A DNA stretch of 64,000 nt from Porphyrobacter sp. IPPAS B-1204 (GTDB lineage Bacteria; Pseudomonadota; Alphaproteobacteria; Sphingomonadales; Sphingomonadaceae): positions 186,001 through 250,000 of the forward strand of contig RHGM01000003.1 in assembly GCA_003724185.1 (NCBI GenBank). The letters are read 5' to 3'. Under the pieces are notes generated by a model that was given only the letters and a program-made list of their open reading frames with translations, did no database searches and was not told the DNA's origin. Made by a program: the position numbers and the translations under genes. Of the stretch, positions 8,076 through 17,790 are shown piece by piece (the stretch's first letter is position 1; every line of letters starts with the position of its first letter).

Positions 8076-9500
8076 TTACTCTGCCGGGAAGGCGTGGGTC
8101 TCCGTCCGGCGGGGTGCGGGGGCCCCGGTGACGAGGCGCTTCAACCGGATGAGCGTTGCGGTGATCAGCCCGTGCTTCTCCATCCATGCGTGATACTCGC
8201 GGTACTTGGCGTCCTCGGCCAGCAGGTGCGCTTCCTCGGTGCGGGCGCGCCAGTAGTAGATGCCGTTGACGACCAAGAGGAAAAAGCTGTTGCGGATGGC
8301 ATCCGCCAGCGATCCGTTGGTCACCAGAAACGGCAACACGCTCGCCCACCAGAACAGGTTCTTCGACAGATAGGCCGGGTGACGGGTGAAGCGATAGGGG
8401 CCGTTGGTCAGCACCCCGCGGTAGGTCAGGTTCGAAAAGCGGATGCCGAACACCACCGTCGCCCAAGCGTAAATACCTGTCAGCACAACCAGAATCGCGC
8501 CCCACGCCCACAGCAGGGTATCATTCCCCGCAAACCAGTGTGCCCAGCCCGGCGTGCCGATCTCGTAACTCAGCACCGAATTGCTCGGCCCGATGATGCC
8601 CCACACGAAGGGCGGGTAGCACATCAGCGCGGCGAGCCAGCCCGCCAGAAACGGGTTGCCCGAACGGATATGCGAATCCAGCGGGCGCAGGGTGAGCAGG
8701 TAGCCCACGGTGCCGATCTGCACGTCGATCACGAACAGCAACGTCACCAGCAGCATCACGAATTGATAGGGATCGCCAATCAGTTGCGACGGATTGCTCT
8801 CAACGATCTGAGCCCAGCCGGGCGGCAGGATCGAGATCATGAAGGCCCCGAAAAAGCCCTTGATCGCCCATGCCCGCCAATGCTTGGCGAGCCCCGCCGC
8901 GTCCCATTGCTCGCGTCCGATCACGCCGCCGCCCAGCACGAACGCGCCGAACTGGAAGCACCCGTCGCGCGGTTCCACGAGGTAACGATCAAGCCAGATT
9001 ACATAGGGAACAGAGAGCGTTACCAGCGGAAGGATGGCGACGGTCAGCACCTCCATCGCGAACAGGTAGTTGCCGCTCCAGTACCAGCGCGCCAAGCCAT
9101 AGAACGCCGCCAGCAGCGCCCAGGTGGCCCACAACCCGACCAGTTTCACCACCGACAGCGGCAGGGTTTCAGGCAAAGGGCGCTTCAGCGACCAGTCGAT
9201 CCCGGTTGACGGGCGCAGGTGCACCTTGTCGACCAGCACCGACCACAGCGCCATCGGCGCAGCCGTGAAAAGCATCGCGGCGAGCGCGGCATAGGGGCCG
9301 GACAAAAGCCCGCGCTCCCCCGACAATCCGCCCGCCAGACCCAGCACCCCGGCGATTTCCGGGTAGGAACGGCAGAAGGCAATCCATACAAACAGGCCCG
9401 CCAGCCCTGCCAGCCCGACCCCGGTGGAGACATCGCTGACAGGCAGACGCGCAGGCGCCGCAGAAGGCGTTGCAGGATGGGCAGTGGGCAGCGCAGTCAT
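8076..9500 (-). CDS. Polytopic membrane protein with isoprenylcysteine/phospholipid methyltransferase-type C terminus
   Basis: 474-residue membrane protein with about ten hydrophobic segments. The C-terminal third carries the pattern of the ICMT/phospholipid methyltransferase superfamily: TNGPYRFTRHPAYLSKN followed by a hydrophobic stretch and YYWRARTEEAHLLAEDAKYREY. The preceding 300 residues are extra transmembrane helices without a motif I recognise. A lipid or small-molecule methyl transfer in the inner membrane is likely, substrate unknown. It ends 10 bases from the gshA stop, tail to tail. Confidence 0.75.
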   Translation of the reverse strand: MTALPTAHPATPSAAPARLPVSDVSTGVGLAGLAGLFVWIAFCRSYPEIAGVLGLAGGLSGERGLLSGPYAALAAMLFTAAPMALWSVLVDKVHLRPSTGIDWSLKRPLPETLPLSVVKLVGLWATWALLAAFYGLARWYWSGNYLFAMEVLTVAILPLVTLSVPYVIWLDRYLVEPRDGCFQFGAFVLGGGVIGREQWDAAGLAKHWRAWAIKGFFGAFMISILPPGWAQIVESNPSQLIGDPYQFVMLLVTLLFVIDVQIGTVGYLLTLRPLDSHIRSGNPFLAGWLAALMCYPPFVWGIIGPSNSVLSYEIGTPGWAHWFAGNDTLLWAWGAILVVLTGIYAWATVVFGIRFSNLTYRGVLTNGPYRFTRHPAYLSKNLFWWASVLPFLVTNGSLADAIRNSFFLLVVNGIYYWRARTEEAHLLAEDAKYREYHAWMEKHGLITATLIRLKRLVTGAPAPRRTETHAFPAE

Positions 9501-9647
9501 AACCGCACCGCCCTACAGCATAAGGGTTAACAGCTCGGCAAACCCGCTGGCTGGCACAGCCTGACGGGGGTCTGGCAGGGGTCTAGAGCCGGCTGAAGCG
9601 GCGGGGACAGCGTCCGGCGCCCCGCATCTTGCGGCCCCTGTTGGCCA

Positions 9648-10994
9648 TCACTTCCAGGCGTGGATCGTTCCGCTGTCGTCCAACACATACAGGAACCCGT
9701 CCGCCACCAGCGGCGGCAGGCTGACCGGCTGGCCGACATCGGCAAACATCGATGCCGAACCTTCGCCAGCGCTCACCTTCCAGACCTCACCGCGCGAACT
9801 TGCCACCCACAGATGGCCGCCCGCCAGCACCGGGCCGGTCCAGAAGATCGGGCCCTTCTTGTCCTTCTCGTCCTTGAAGCCCTGAAGCTGGGTGATCCAG
9901 CGCACCCGCCCGCTCGACCGCGCAATCGCCAGCAGGCGTGCGTCATCGGTGAGGGTGAAGATCCACTCGCCCGCAATCGCCGGGGTGGAGATGCCCGCAA
10001 GATTCAATTCCCAGATGCGCTGGCCGGTGACCAGTTCATAGGCGGCCATGCGCCCGCCCTGCCCCAGCGCATAGACGCGGCCCGAATCGATGATCGGATC
10101 GGCGTCGATATCGGTGATGGTGCCGACCGTGGTCGAGATATTGGTGCGCGCCAGCGCGTCCGACCACAGCGAGCGGCCGTTCTCATAACGATAGGCCGTC
10201 AATTCGCCGCTGGAATAGCCCGCGACGATCGTGCCCTGCCCTGCCGCAGGCGCCGCCACGCCGAACACGCCCGACTGGGTGTTCGATCCGCTTTCGTCCC
10301 ACACCAGCGAACCGTCATTGATGTTCAGGGACAGGATCTGGTTGTCCTGCGTCATCACGAACAGTTGGCCAAAGGCGATGGTCGGCGATCCGCGCATCGG
10401 GCCAGCGGGCTTCACCTTCCAGATCACTTCGCCGGTTTCGGCGTTGAGCGCCTTCACATCGCCGATGCCGTTGGTGGCGTAGACCTTGCCGGCTTCATAG
10501 CTGACCCCGCCGCCGAAAGCGGAAGGCGCCTGATCCTTGGTCATGTCGTCTTCGCCGCGAGTCCACAGCTTCGCGCCGGTCGCCTTGTCGAAGGCGACGA
10601 TCACGCCGTCGGTGCCTTCGGCAAACAGCTTGCCACTGCCCACCACAGGGGCCGAGGCAAGGCGCATCCGGTTGGACGAACCGGCGACCTGCGCGGTCCA
10701 CACCTTCGAAGGGTTATCGGCGAGCGCAAGGTGACCATAGGACTTGCTGGCCGAACCGCCGGTCTGGCCCCATTCGGCATTCACCCGTGCAGGCGGCAGC
10801 ACAACGCTGATCGCGGCCAGCGCCGGATCAACCTCGGCCCCGCTTTCAATGCGCGAAAGGATCGGCACGCGGTTGCCGACGGTTGGCGTGGTCTTTTCAT
10901 CGCCGCCGCCAAACAGCCCGCCCTTGCAGCCGGTCAGCCCTGCGGCCATCACGCCGGCGAGCAGCGCAGCGCGCGCAAATGTCATCTGTGTCAT
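9648..10994 (-). CDS. bamB: Outer membrane protein assembly factor BamB
   Basis: 448-residue lipoprotein of the BAM complex that inserts beta-barrel proteins into the outer membrane. The signal peptide ends in the lipobox LTGC; the rest consists of PQQ-type beta-propeller blades (for example LWTRGEDDMTKDQ, VIWKVKPAGPMRGSPTIA, RIWELNLAGISTPAIAGEWIF). It follows the TPR gene by 18 bases on the same strand, the bamB-yfgM pairing seen in many proteobacteria; der, often the next gene, is absent here. Confidence 0.9.
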   Translation of the reverse strand: MTQMTFARAALLAGVMAAGLTGCKGGLFGGGDEKTTPTVGNRVPILSRIESGAEVDPALAAISVVLPPARVNAEWGQTGGSASKSYGHLALADNPSKVWTAQVAGSSNRMRLASAPVVGSGKLFAEGTDGVIVAFDKATGAKLWTRGEDDMTKDQAPSAFGGGVSYEAGKVYATNGIGDVKALNAETGEVIWKVKPAGPMRGSPTIAFGQLFVMTQDNQILSLNINDGSLVWDESGSNTQSGVFGVAAPAAGQGTIVAGYSSGELTAYRYENGRSLWSDALARTNISTTVGTITDIDADPIIDSGRVYALGQGGRMAAYELVTGQRIWELNLAGISTPAIAGEWIFTLTDDARLLAIARSSGRVRWITQLQGFKDEKDKKGPIFWTGPVLAGGHLWVASSRGEVWKVSAGEGSASMFADVGQPVSLPPLVADGFLYVLDDSGTIHAWK

Positions 10995-11012
10995 TCCCGT
11001 CCGTTCCAGTTC

Positions 11013-11810
11013 TTATTCAGCCGCAGCTGCGCTGTCGCTGTCCGCTGCGGAAGTATCGATCCCTTGATCCTTCATCAGCTTGTCGACATCGACCACCGCA
11101 TCCACACCCATCAGCCCGGCCATCTGGCGGGCACGGCTGCGCAGCGTTTCGGGCTGGTCTTCGTCCTTGGCGATTTCCGCGAACAGCTTGCCCGCCTCGG
11201 CGCGGTTGCCGCTTTCCAGATGGGCCATCGCCACCAATTCGCCCGCAGAGCCGAAATAGGCATTGCCGGGCTTCGCCAGCGGGGCGAGCTGCGCGATCAC
11301 ATCGGCAGGCTTCATCCGGTCAAAATTGATGCTGATGTCGCGCACGCGGGCCAGATCGCGCAGCGCCGGGGGCGCATCGGCATCGGCGGCGATTTCCTTG
11401 TAGAGGCCGGTCGCCTTGTCGGTGTTGCCTTCTTCCAGCGCGGCACCCGCCTGAATGAACCGCGCCGCAGAGCGCGCACCGGGTGACGAACCGTCGGCCA
11501 GCAGCGGCGCAACCTTGTCCGCCGCGGTCTTGAAATCGCGCTGGTCGGCATAATCGAGCGCCGAGATCAGCGCTTCGGACTGCTGTTCCAGATTGGTTTC
11601 CGCGTAGTGATCCCACACCAGCCAGCCGCCCAGCGCGGCCACGCCAAGGGTGATGACGCCCAGCACCTTCATCCCGTGATCGCGCATGAAAGTGTACACG
11701 GCATCTTCGCGCACCGCTTCATCGATTTCGCGGATCAGCACCTCATCCTCGTGAGAGGGTGTGCCCGGGGCCTGGGCCGGTGCCGGAGTGGTGGTGGGCG
11801 TGCGCGCCAT
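11013..11810 (-). CDS. YfgM-like tetratricopeptide membrane protein
   Basis: 265-residue protein with a cytoplasmic N-terminal part, one transmembrane helix (VLGVITLGVAALGGWLVW, about residues 49-66) and a periplasmic helical repeat region rich in Ala. The N-terminal EDEVLIREIDEAVREDAVYTFMRDHG is typical of the YfgM/ancillary translocon subunit family, a periplasmic chaperone docked at SecYEG. Its position directly upstream of bamB supports the call. No catalytic motif is expected. Confidence 0.8.
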   Translation of the reverse strand: MARTPTTTPAPAQAPGTPSHEDEVLIREIDEAVREDAVYTFMRDHGMKVLGVITLGVAALGGWLVWDHYAETNLEQQSEALISALDYADQRDFKTAADKVAPLLADGSSPGARSAARFIQAGAALEEGNTDKATGLYKEIAADADAPPALRDLARVRDISINFDRMKPADVIAQLAPLAKPGNAYFGSAGELVAMAHLESGNRAEAGKLFAEIAKDEDQPETLRSRARQMAGLMGVDAVVDVDKLMKDQGIDTSAADSDSAAAAE

Positions 11811-11965
11811 GGGGCCTCGTGTTCCTCGTCAGTGTCATATGCCGCACGTGGGCGCGGCAGGCTCGGGCGCTCTTTAGGCAGGTGCGGCCCTGCGTGCAAT
11901 GGCAGGGGCCGTGGCAGCGGCAAATGCGTCACGGCGATTGAACGGGGGATGAAGCGGTGAACTGC

Positions 11966-13105
11966 TCAGAATTCACGCCCCATCGCGCCCGCATAGGCCG
12001 CTTCATAGCGGGCGAGCATGGCGGCAATGTCGAATTCGGTGCGGGCACGGGTCTGGTTGGCGGCGCCCAGCCGGGCGCGCAGATCGCTGTCGGCGGCGAG
12101 CGTGGCGATAGCTGCGGCCAGCGCGGGGGTGTCTGCGGGCGGGGTGATGTAGGCGCGGTTCGCATCATCGACGATGGTGGCAATATCGCCCACGGCAGGT
12201 GCGGCCACCGGCAGGCCGGCCGCCATCGCCTCGACCACGGACAGCGGGAACTGTTCGGAGGCGGAAGACAGCGCGAAGATATCGAACAGGCCGACCACGC
12301 GGGCGGGATCGACATTGCCGGGCAGGTGAAGGCGCTCCGCCATGCCGTGCGCATGGGCCGCATCGAGGATGGCGGCGCGCTCCGGCCCTTCACCGCAGAT
12401 CACCAGATGCCAGTCAGGCGGCAGGGCGGCGCAGGCTTCGACAAGGTTGGGCAGCCGCTTGACCGCACGCAGCCCCGCCAGCGTGCCGATCCAGCGGGTG
12501 CCGGGCGGCTTGGCAAGCGGGAGCATCGCCGGATCGGGGGGAGCGGCGAAGGCGGCGGTGTCGATGCCGTTGGCGATGCGGGTGACGCGGGCGGCGGGCT
12601 GGTGCCACACCTCACGCGCAATCCGTTCCAACCCGGTGGATGGCACGATCACCCGCGCCGCAGTGCCCAGCCCTGCGCGGCGGTAGAGGTTGCGGGAGGG
12701 TTTGAGGTGCACAGCCTCGTCCTCGTTGAAGCCGTCTTCGTGATGCACCAGCGGCGGCAGGCCAAAGGCGCGCGCGAACAGGCGGTGCGCCATCACCGCA
12801 TCCATCGCGCCCCAGTTGTAGGTGCAGATCAGGTCATACCCCTGCATCGCCCGCGCAAGGCCCGCCAGCCGTCCGGGCGTGGGCGTGCCTTTCAGCGAGG
12901 GGAAGCCCGATGGGTATTCCACCGCCACATCCGGCCCGATCAAGGCGGCGGCAGCCATCGAAGCCGGTTCGGCCGAGACGATGGTGTGGTGCAGGCGCGG
13001 CCCCCAGGCATTCATCAGCCGGGCGCAGCGCACCTCCTTGCCGCCAGCGCTGAAGGTGGAATGGCAGTGCAGGAGGCGGGGGGCGCCCCCGGCAGCCTTG
13101 CTCAC
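11966..13105 (-). CDS. Glycosyltransferase family 4 protein
   Basis: 379-residue GT-B fold glycosyltransferase. The C-terminal half has the GT4 signature: RWIGTLAGLRAVKRLPNLVEA, HLVICGEGPERAAIL, then FALSSASEQFPLSVVEAMAAG with the E-x7-E pattern. The N-terminal half holds the acceptor domain. The start is a GTG at 13105 that overlaps the stop of the upstream alpha/beta hydrolase by 3 bases (GTGA), so translation is coupled. Acceptor and sugar cannot be predicted; no polysaccharide cluster surrounds it. Confidence 0.85.
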   Translation of the reverse strand: MSKAAGGAPRLLHCHSTFSAGGKEVRCARLMNAWGPRLHHTIVSAEPASMAAAALIGPDVAVEYPSGFPSLKGTPTPGRLAGLARAMQGYDLICTYNWGAMDAVMAHRLFARAFGLPPLVHHEDGFNEDEAVHLKPSRNLYRRAGLGTAARVIVPSTGLERIAREVWHQPAARVTRIANGIDTAAFAAPPDPAMLPLAKPPGTRWIGTLAGLRAVKRLPNLVEACAALPPDWHLVICGEGPERAAILDAAHAHGMAERLHLPGNVDPARVVGLFDIFALSSASEQFPLSVVEAMAAGLPVAAPAVGDIATIVDDANRAYITPPADTPALAAAIATLAADSDLRARLGAANQTRARTEFDIAAMLARYEAAYAGAMGREF

Positions 13106-13971
13106 TCCGCCCCGTCCAGCAGTGCGAGGATCGCTTGCCGCACCTCTGGCTCGTCCAGCGTGGGCGCATGGCCGACTCGCGGCACGATCACCGTTTGCAT
13201 CGCCGGATTGCGTGCGGCCATCTGCTTCAGCGTGTCGGGGCTGAGCAGATCGGACAACTCACCGCGCACCAGCAGCATCGGCACATTGCGAAGCGCCTCG
13301 AAGGCGAGCCACAGGTTGGCGGGCGCGGCATTGCCCGGTTTGGCGAAAGGTTCGGCAATCGCCATGTCGTAATCGAACACGATCCGCCCGTTCTGGCTTA
13401 CCACCATCGTCCGCTTGGCCATTTCGAGCCACTGGTCGAGATCGAAATCGGGAAAGGCCGGTCCATGCGCCTCGGCCAGCCCGCGTGCGGCATGGACCCA
13501 GGTGGGGTAGCTGCGGCCCTGCCCGACATAGCCCGAGATCCGCGCCAGCCCCTCGGCCTGCACTTCGGGGCCGATGTCGTTCATCACCACTGCGGTCATG
13601 CGGCCCGGCTTGGCGGCGGCCATCAACATGGTCATCAGCCCGCCCATCGAAGTGCCGACCACCGCAAACCGCTCGATCCCCTGTTCGGCGAGCAGCTTTT
13701 CCACATCCTCGACATAGGTGAGCGGGCTGTAGGTATCCGAATCCGGTGCGTAATCGCTCATCCCGCGCCCGCGCATTTCGGGCACGATCACCCGGCGCGT
13801 GGCGGCGAGGCTTTCGGCCAGCGATGCGAAATCGCGGGCGTTGCGGGTCAGCCCGTGCATGCACAGCACCGGCAGCTTCGCCGAACCGCCATCAGGGCCG
13901 GGATAGTTGCGGTAATGCAGATTCAATCCGTCGCCGCTGGTCCAGAAGCGATCTTCGTAAGTGGCAGCCAT
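13102..13971 (-). CDS. Alpha/beta hydrolase
   Basis: 289-residue alpha/beta hydrolase. The oxyanion region MHGLTRNARDF, the nucleophile elbow GTSMGG (Ser108) and the late histidine in PRVGHAPTLDEP form a complete catalytic set. I choose the ATG at 13971 (MAATYEDRFW) because GAAGGGA stands upstream, although a TTG at 13992 is possible. No signal peptide, so a cytoplasmic esterase, lipase or epoxide-hydrolase-like enzyme. It is translationally coupled to the downstream glycosyltransferase. Confidence 0.85.
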   Translation of the reverse strand: MAATYEDRFWTSGDGLNLHYRNYPGPDGGSAKLPVLCMHGLTRNARDFASLAESLAATRRVIVPEMRGRGMSDYAPDSDTYSPLTYVEDVEKLLAEQGIERFAVVGTSMGGLMTMLMAAAKPGRMTAVVMNDIGPEVQAEGLARISGYVGQGRSYPTWVHAARGLAEAHGPAFPDFDLDQWLEMAKRTMVVSQNGRIVFDYDMAIAEPFAKPGNAAPANLWLAFEALRNVPMLLVRGELSDLLSPDTLKQMAARNPAMQTVIVPRVGHAPTLDEPEVRQAILALLDGAE

Positions 13972-14043
13972 GAACGGCGTTAGTCCCTTCAATCAATATC
14001 CGCGCCGCTTGCGCCCGCGCGTGCTTGTCCCCACTATCGCGGG

Positions 14044-15456
14044 ATGAGCGATGCTGTGCAACAGTCCGATGTATCTTCCCCCTATCACCCCGAGCCTGCG
14101 ATCATGGCGCTGGCAGAGTGGCTGGCCGATCCGGTGGCTGCTGCCGACTTTCCCACGGTGCAGGTGCGGTTCCGCAATGATCGGGCGGCGGCAGGTGTCG
14201 GGCTGGCGGGCCTGACCGATGATGAATGGGCCGCGCATTTCGGGCGGTTCGCGGCGCTCCCCGGCAACCTCCCCCAGCCGCTCGCGCTGAGGTATCACGG
14301 GCACCAGTTCCGGGTCTACAACCCCGACATCGGCGACGGGCGCGGGTTTCTGTTCGCGCAGATGCGGGGCCATGACGGAAGGTTGCTGGACCTCGGCACC
14401 AAGGGTTCGGGCACCACGCCGCACAGCCGATCGGGCGACGGGCGGCTGACGCTGAAAGGCGCGGTGCGGGAGATCCTCGCCACCGAAATGCTGGAGGCGC
14501 TGGGCGTCAACACCTCGAAAACCTTCAGCGTGATCGAGACCGGCGAGAGGCTGTGGCGCGGGGACGAGCCTTCCCCCACCCGGTCTGCCGTGCTGGTGCG
14601 CTTTTCGCATTCCCATATCCGCATCGGTACTTTCCAGCGGCTGCTGGCGCTCGAGCAGGCGGACGCAATGGCCGCGCTGATCGATTACTGCCTCACCCAC
14701 TTCCCCGGCCCTCCCCCGCCCGCCGATGCGCCGGACCGCGACAATCCCGCAATCCGGCTGATGCATAATGTGGTCGAACGCATGGCCGATCTCGCCGCCA
14801 GCTACATGGTCGCAGGCTTCGTTCACGGGGTTCTCAACACCGATAACATGAACATCACCGGCGAGAGCTTCGATTACGGCCCGTGGCGCTGGCTGCCGAC
14901 GTGGGATCCGGGCTTCACCGCCGCCTATTTCGACCATAGCGGCCTCTACGCCTTTGGCCGCCAGCCTGAGGCGCTGCACTGGAATTGTGGACAATTGGCG
15001 GTGGCATTGCGCCTGCACGCGGAAACCGCGCCGCTGGTGGCCGCATTGGAACGCTTCGGCCCGCTTTACATGGAGGCCGTGGCACGGCGGTGGTGCTGGC
15101 GGTTGGGCGTGATTCCCCAAGGCGTTGACGCCGATACGCAGGTGGTCGCCGCCTGCGAAGCGGCGATGCGCGAGGGCGGATTGCAGCCCGATGCCTTTTT
15201 CTTCACCCACCGCGGCGGGCGCGGGCCAGCCTCAGGGGCGCTGGCAGAGGCGCTTGCAGGCTATCAGGCGGTCGAAGAGACGCATCCATACTGGAGCGAT
15301 CCTGCCCCCCAATCCATGCTGATCGACGAGGTTGAGGCCATCTGGGCCGCCATCGATGAAAGCGATAACTGGGCGCCGCTCCGCGCAAAAATCGCCGCCC
15401 TGCGCCGCATGGGCGCTGCCCACGGCCCCGCACCCCGACCGGCAGGCCACGCATGA
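14044..15456 (+). CDS. selO: Protein adenylyltransferase SelO
   Basis: 470-residue SelO/YdiU pseudokinase, which transfers AMP from ATP to protein hydroxyl groups and links to redox control. Family hallmarks are YHGHQFRVYNPDIGDGRG, DLGTKGSGTTPHSRSGDGR, and HGVLNTDNMNITGESFDYGP where the metal-binding N and D lie. Length is close to E. coli SelO (about 478); like most bacterial forms outside gamma-proteobacteria it ends without selenocysteine. It stands alone, divergent from the hydrolase/glycosyltransferase pair. Confidence 0.93.
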   Translation: MSDAVQQSDVSSPYHPEPAIMALAEWLADPVAAADFPTVQVRFRNDRAAAGVGLAGLTDDEWAAHFGRFAALPGNLPQPLALRYHGHQFRVYNPDIGDGRGFLFAQMRGHDGRLLDLGTKGSGTTPHSRSGDGRLTLKGAVREILATEMLEALGVNTSKTFSVIETGERLWRGDEPSPTRSAVLVRFSHSHIRIGTFQRLLALEQADAMAALIDYCLTHFPGPPPPADAPDRDNPAIRLMHNVVERMADLAASYMVAGFVHGVLNTDNMNITGESFDYGPWRWLPTWDPGFTAAYFDHSGLYAFGRQPEALHWNCGQLAVALRLHAETAPLVAALERFGPLYMEAVARRWCWRLGVIPQGVDADTQVVAACEAAMREGGLQPDAFFFTHRGGRGPASGALAEALAGYQAVEETHPYWSDPAPQSMLIDEVEAIWAAIDESDNWAPLRAKIAALRRMGAAHGPAPRPAGHA

Positions 15457-15558
15457 ACCGAGCCCAGACCCCAGCCTGCCCCCCTATCTTTTCAGCCGTT
15501 TCCACGATAGAGCCCGGCGCGATTGCGGGGGCAACATGACCAGAGTGCGGGCGGTAAC

Positions 15559-16971
15559 GTGACCGATAACATCCTCATCTCGACAGAACCGGCCAGCGGC
15601 GAGGAACTGTGGCGCGGGCAGATCAGCGATGTCGATGCGGCAGTCTCCACCGCGCGCCGCGCCTGGGCCGCATGGGCCGCGCAGCCGATTACCACCCGCA
15701 TCGGAGTCGTGCGCACCTTCGCCAATATCGTGAAGCGCGACAGCGAAGACCTTGCCAATCTGATCGCGCGCGAAGCGGGCAAGCCCCTGTGGGAAGCCCG
15801 CACCGAAGTCGATGCGGTGGTGAACAAGATTGATATCGCGGTGCAGGCCTATGCCGAACGCACCGGCAAGAAGAAGTTCGATTCCGGGATCAATGGCAGC
15901 GCGGCCGTGCGCCACAAGCCGCACGGGGTGATGGCGGTGCTTGGCCCCTACAACTTCCCAGCGCACCTTCCCAACGGCCACATCATCCCCGCCCTGATCG
16001 CGGGCAATGCGGTGTTGTTCAAACCTTCGGAAAAGACACCCGCCGTGGGCGAAGCGCTGGTTGCCGCGTTCCACCGCGCTGGCGTGCCGGAGGACGTGAT
16101 CCAGCTGGTGATCGGCGGGCCGGAGGAAGGCAAGGCGCTCGTCGCCCATCCCGGGATCGATGGCGTGCTGTTCACCGGCTCTGCCCAGGCAGGCATCGCC
16201 ATCAACCGCAAGCTTGCCAGCAATCCGGGCAAGATCGTCGCGCTGGAAATGGGCGGCAACAACCCCATCGTGGTGATTGACACGCCAAAACTGACCGATG
16301 CCGCCACGCTGATCCTGCAAAGCGCCTTCACCAGCGCGGGCCAGCGCTGCACCGCGGCGCGGCGGCTGATCGTCAAGGAATCCATCTATGACGCGCTGAT
16401 GGCCGAACTGGTGCCGATGGCGCGCAAGCTGATGGTGGGCGATCCGCTCGGCGAACCGCAGCCCTTCATGGGGCCGGTGATTGACAACGACACCGCCGAT
16501 CGCCTGTCCGAAAGCTTTGTCGCGCTGATGACCGGCGGCGGGCGGGTGCTGCTGCACATGCGCCGCACCGTGCCCGACCTGCCCTTCCTCAGCCCCGGCA
16601 TCATCGATGTCACCGACATTCCCGACCGCCCCGATATCGAGCTGTTCGGCCCGCTGCTGCAAGTGATCCGCGTCCCCGATCTCGACACCGGCATCGCAGA
16701 GGCGAACAACACGCTTTATGGCCTCTCCGCCTCGCTGATCGGCGGCACGCCCGACGATTACGGGCGGTTCTGGGCCAATATCCGGGCCGGGATCATCAAC
16801 TGGAATTCGCCCACCAACGGCGCTTCGTCCAAGGCCCCGTTCGGCGGGATCGGCCTGTCAGGCAACCACCGTCCAGCCGCCTATTACGCGGCCGATTACT
16901 GCGCCTATCCGGTGGCCAGCACGGAAATGGACCAACCCCGCGCCACCATCATGGTTGGCCTCAGACCCTAG
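15559..16971 (+). CDS. astD: Succinylglutamate-semialdehyde dehydrogenase
   Basis: 470-residue NAD-dependent aldehyde dehydrogenase, most similar in its features to AstD, the fourth step of the arginine succinyltransferase pathway. The ALDH core is complete: GPYNFPAHLPNGHIIPAL, FTGSAQAG, LEMGGNNP with the catalytic Glu, and SAGQRCTAARR with the catalytic Cys. I start at the GTG at 15559 (TDNILISTEPASGEELW) after a GGGCGG; the TTG at 15523 is less likely. No astA, astB or astE lies next to it, so the rest of the pathway must be elsewhere or it serves another aldehyde. Confidence 0.85.
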   Translation: MTDNILISTEPASGEELWRGQISDVDAAVSTARRAWAAWAAQPITTRIGVVRTFANIVKRDSEDLANLIAREAGKPLWEARTEVDAVVNKIDIAVQAYAERTGKKKFDSGINGSAAVRHKPHGVMAVLGPYNFPAHLPNGHIIPALIAGNAVLFKPSEKTPAVGEALVAAFHRAGVPEDVIQLVIGGPEEGKALVAHPGIDGVLFTGSAQAGIAINRKLASNPGKIVALEMGGNNPIVVIDTPKLTDAATLILQSAFTSAGQRCTAARRLIVKESIYDALMAELVPMARKLMVGDPLGEPQPFMGPVIDNDTADRLSESFVALMTGGGRVLLHMRRTVPDLPFLSPGIIDVTDIPDRPDIELFGPLLQVIRVPDLDTGIAEANNTLYGLSASLIGGTPDDYGRFWANIRAGIINWNSPTNGASSKAPFGGIGLSGNHRPAAYYAADYCAYPVASTEMDQPRATIMVGLRP

Positions 16972-16974
16972 GGT

Positions 16975-17700
16975 TCAGGGCGCAAGGTAGACCAGATCGA
17001 CACTGGTGAGGCCATGCACGCCCGGGCGGACATGCACCGCCAGCGTCTCGCCGCCCTTGCTGCTGGCGATGATCGATGCCTCGGGCTCGGCATAGCGCCG
17101 CGCCGTCAAACCGGCGCGAAGGCCGCGGGCGTAGTGATATTGCAGCACATCTTCAGGCGCGGCGTGGCTGTGGTAGCGGACGATCCGCAAGCGGCAGCCC
17201 TTGGCGTCCGATCCCCCCGCCTGCGTCACCATCCCCTGCGGCGGCAGGCTGGCGACCGGCGGGAGGCTCGCGGCCAGTGCGAAATCCTCTTTCAGCCGGC
17301 CTGCGCAGCTGGCGGGCGCCTTCACCACCGCGAGCAGATCGCCCGCGCTCGCCAAGGGGCCAAGCCGCTTGCCCTGCCTGCCTTCTGGCGCAGGCGGGAG
17401 ATTGGGGATCGGGCCTTGTTCCAGCAGCTCCAGCCGCATTGCCTCCCGCGCCGCGCTGGCGCTTTCGCGGGTGGCGGGAAGCACCGGCAGGGCGTGGCTA
17501 TCAGCCCAGCCGATGGCGGCATTGGCTTCGTTGCGGGAGGCAAGATCGGGGTCGCTCATCAACGGGTCGTTCAATGCGCGGGCGATCACCGGGTCCTGCG
17601 CGATCAGCGCGGCATCATCCGCAGCCCTGTCCCCCGCACCCTCGGCGCAGGCGACAAGGCCCAGACATAGCAAGGGGATGAGAGCGCGGCGCATCCCCAT
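16975..17700 (-). CDS. Putative lipoprotein of unknown function
   Basis: 241-residue protein with an N-terminal signal (MGMRRALIPLLCLGLVAC) ending in lipobox LVAC, so probably an outer or inner membrane lipoprotein. The mature part is Ala-rich at first, then holds two Cys (ASCAGRLKEDF and KGCRLRIVRYH) and a C-terminal beta-like segment. I recognise no family. It ends 3 bases from the astD stop, convergent. Upstream, within its leader region, stands a rho-independent terminator pointing toward it (17756-17790). Confidence 0.65.
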   Translation of the reverse strand: MGMRRALIPLLCLGLVACAEGAGDRAADDAALIAQDPVIARALNDPLMSDPDLASRNEANAAIGWADSHALPVLPATRESASAAREAMRLELLEQGPIPNLPPAPEGRQGKRLGPLASAGDLLAVVKAPASCAGRLKEDFALAASLPPVASLPPQGMVTQAGGSDAKGCRLRIVRYHSHAAPEDVLQYHYARGLRAGLTARRYAEPEASIIASSKGGETLAVHVRPGVHGLTSVDLVYLAP

Positions 17701-17755
17701 GCCATGCCACAAGATGGTTAATGCCCGGCTTACCCGCCCGTCCGATCAACACGTG

Positions 17756-17790
17756 AAAACGCCTCCGGCGACCATCGGCCCCCGGAGGCG
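17756..17790 (-). terminator. Leftward rho-independent terminator with no known gene upstream
   Basis: Read leftward: CGCCTCCGG, 13-base loop, CCGGAGGCG, then TTTT. A 9-bp perfect GC-rich stem plus U-run. It lies about 55 bases upstream of the lipoprotein gene start and downstream of the divergent rarD start, where no gene runs leftward, so it may be an attenuator or end a small RNA. Confidence 0.55.

Noticed and set aside
9660-11486. 608-codon plus-strand frame opposite bamB and yfgM
   Set aside because: Opposite two recognised genes; its translation has no domain, and bamB with its lipobox is far better supported.
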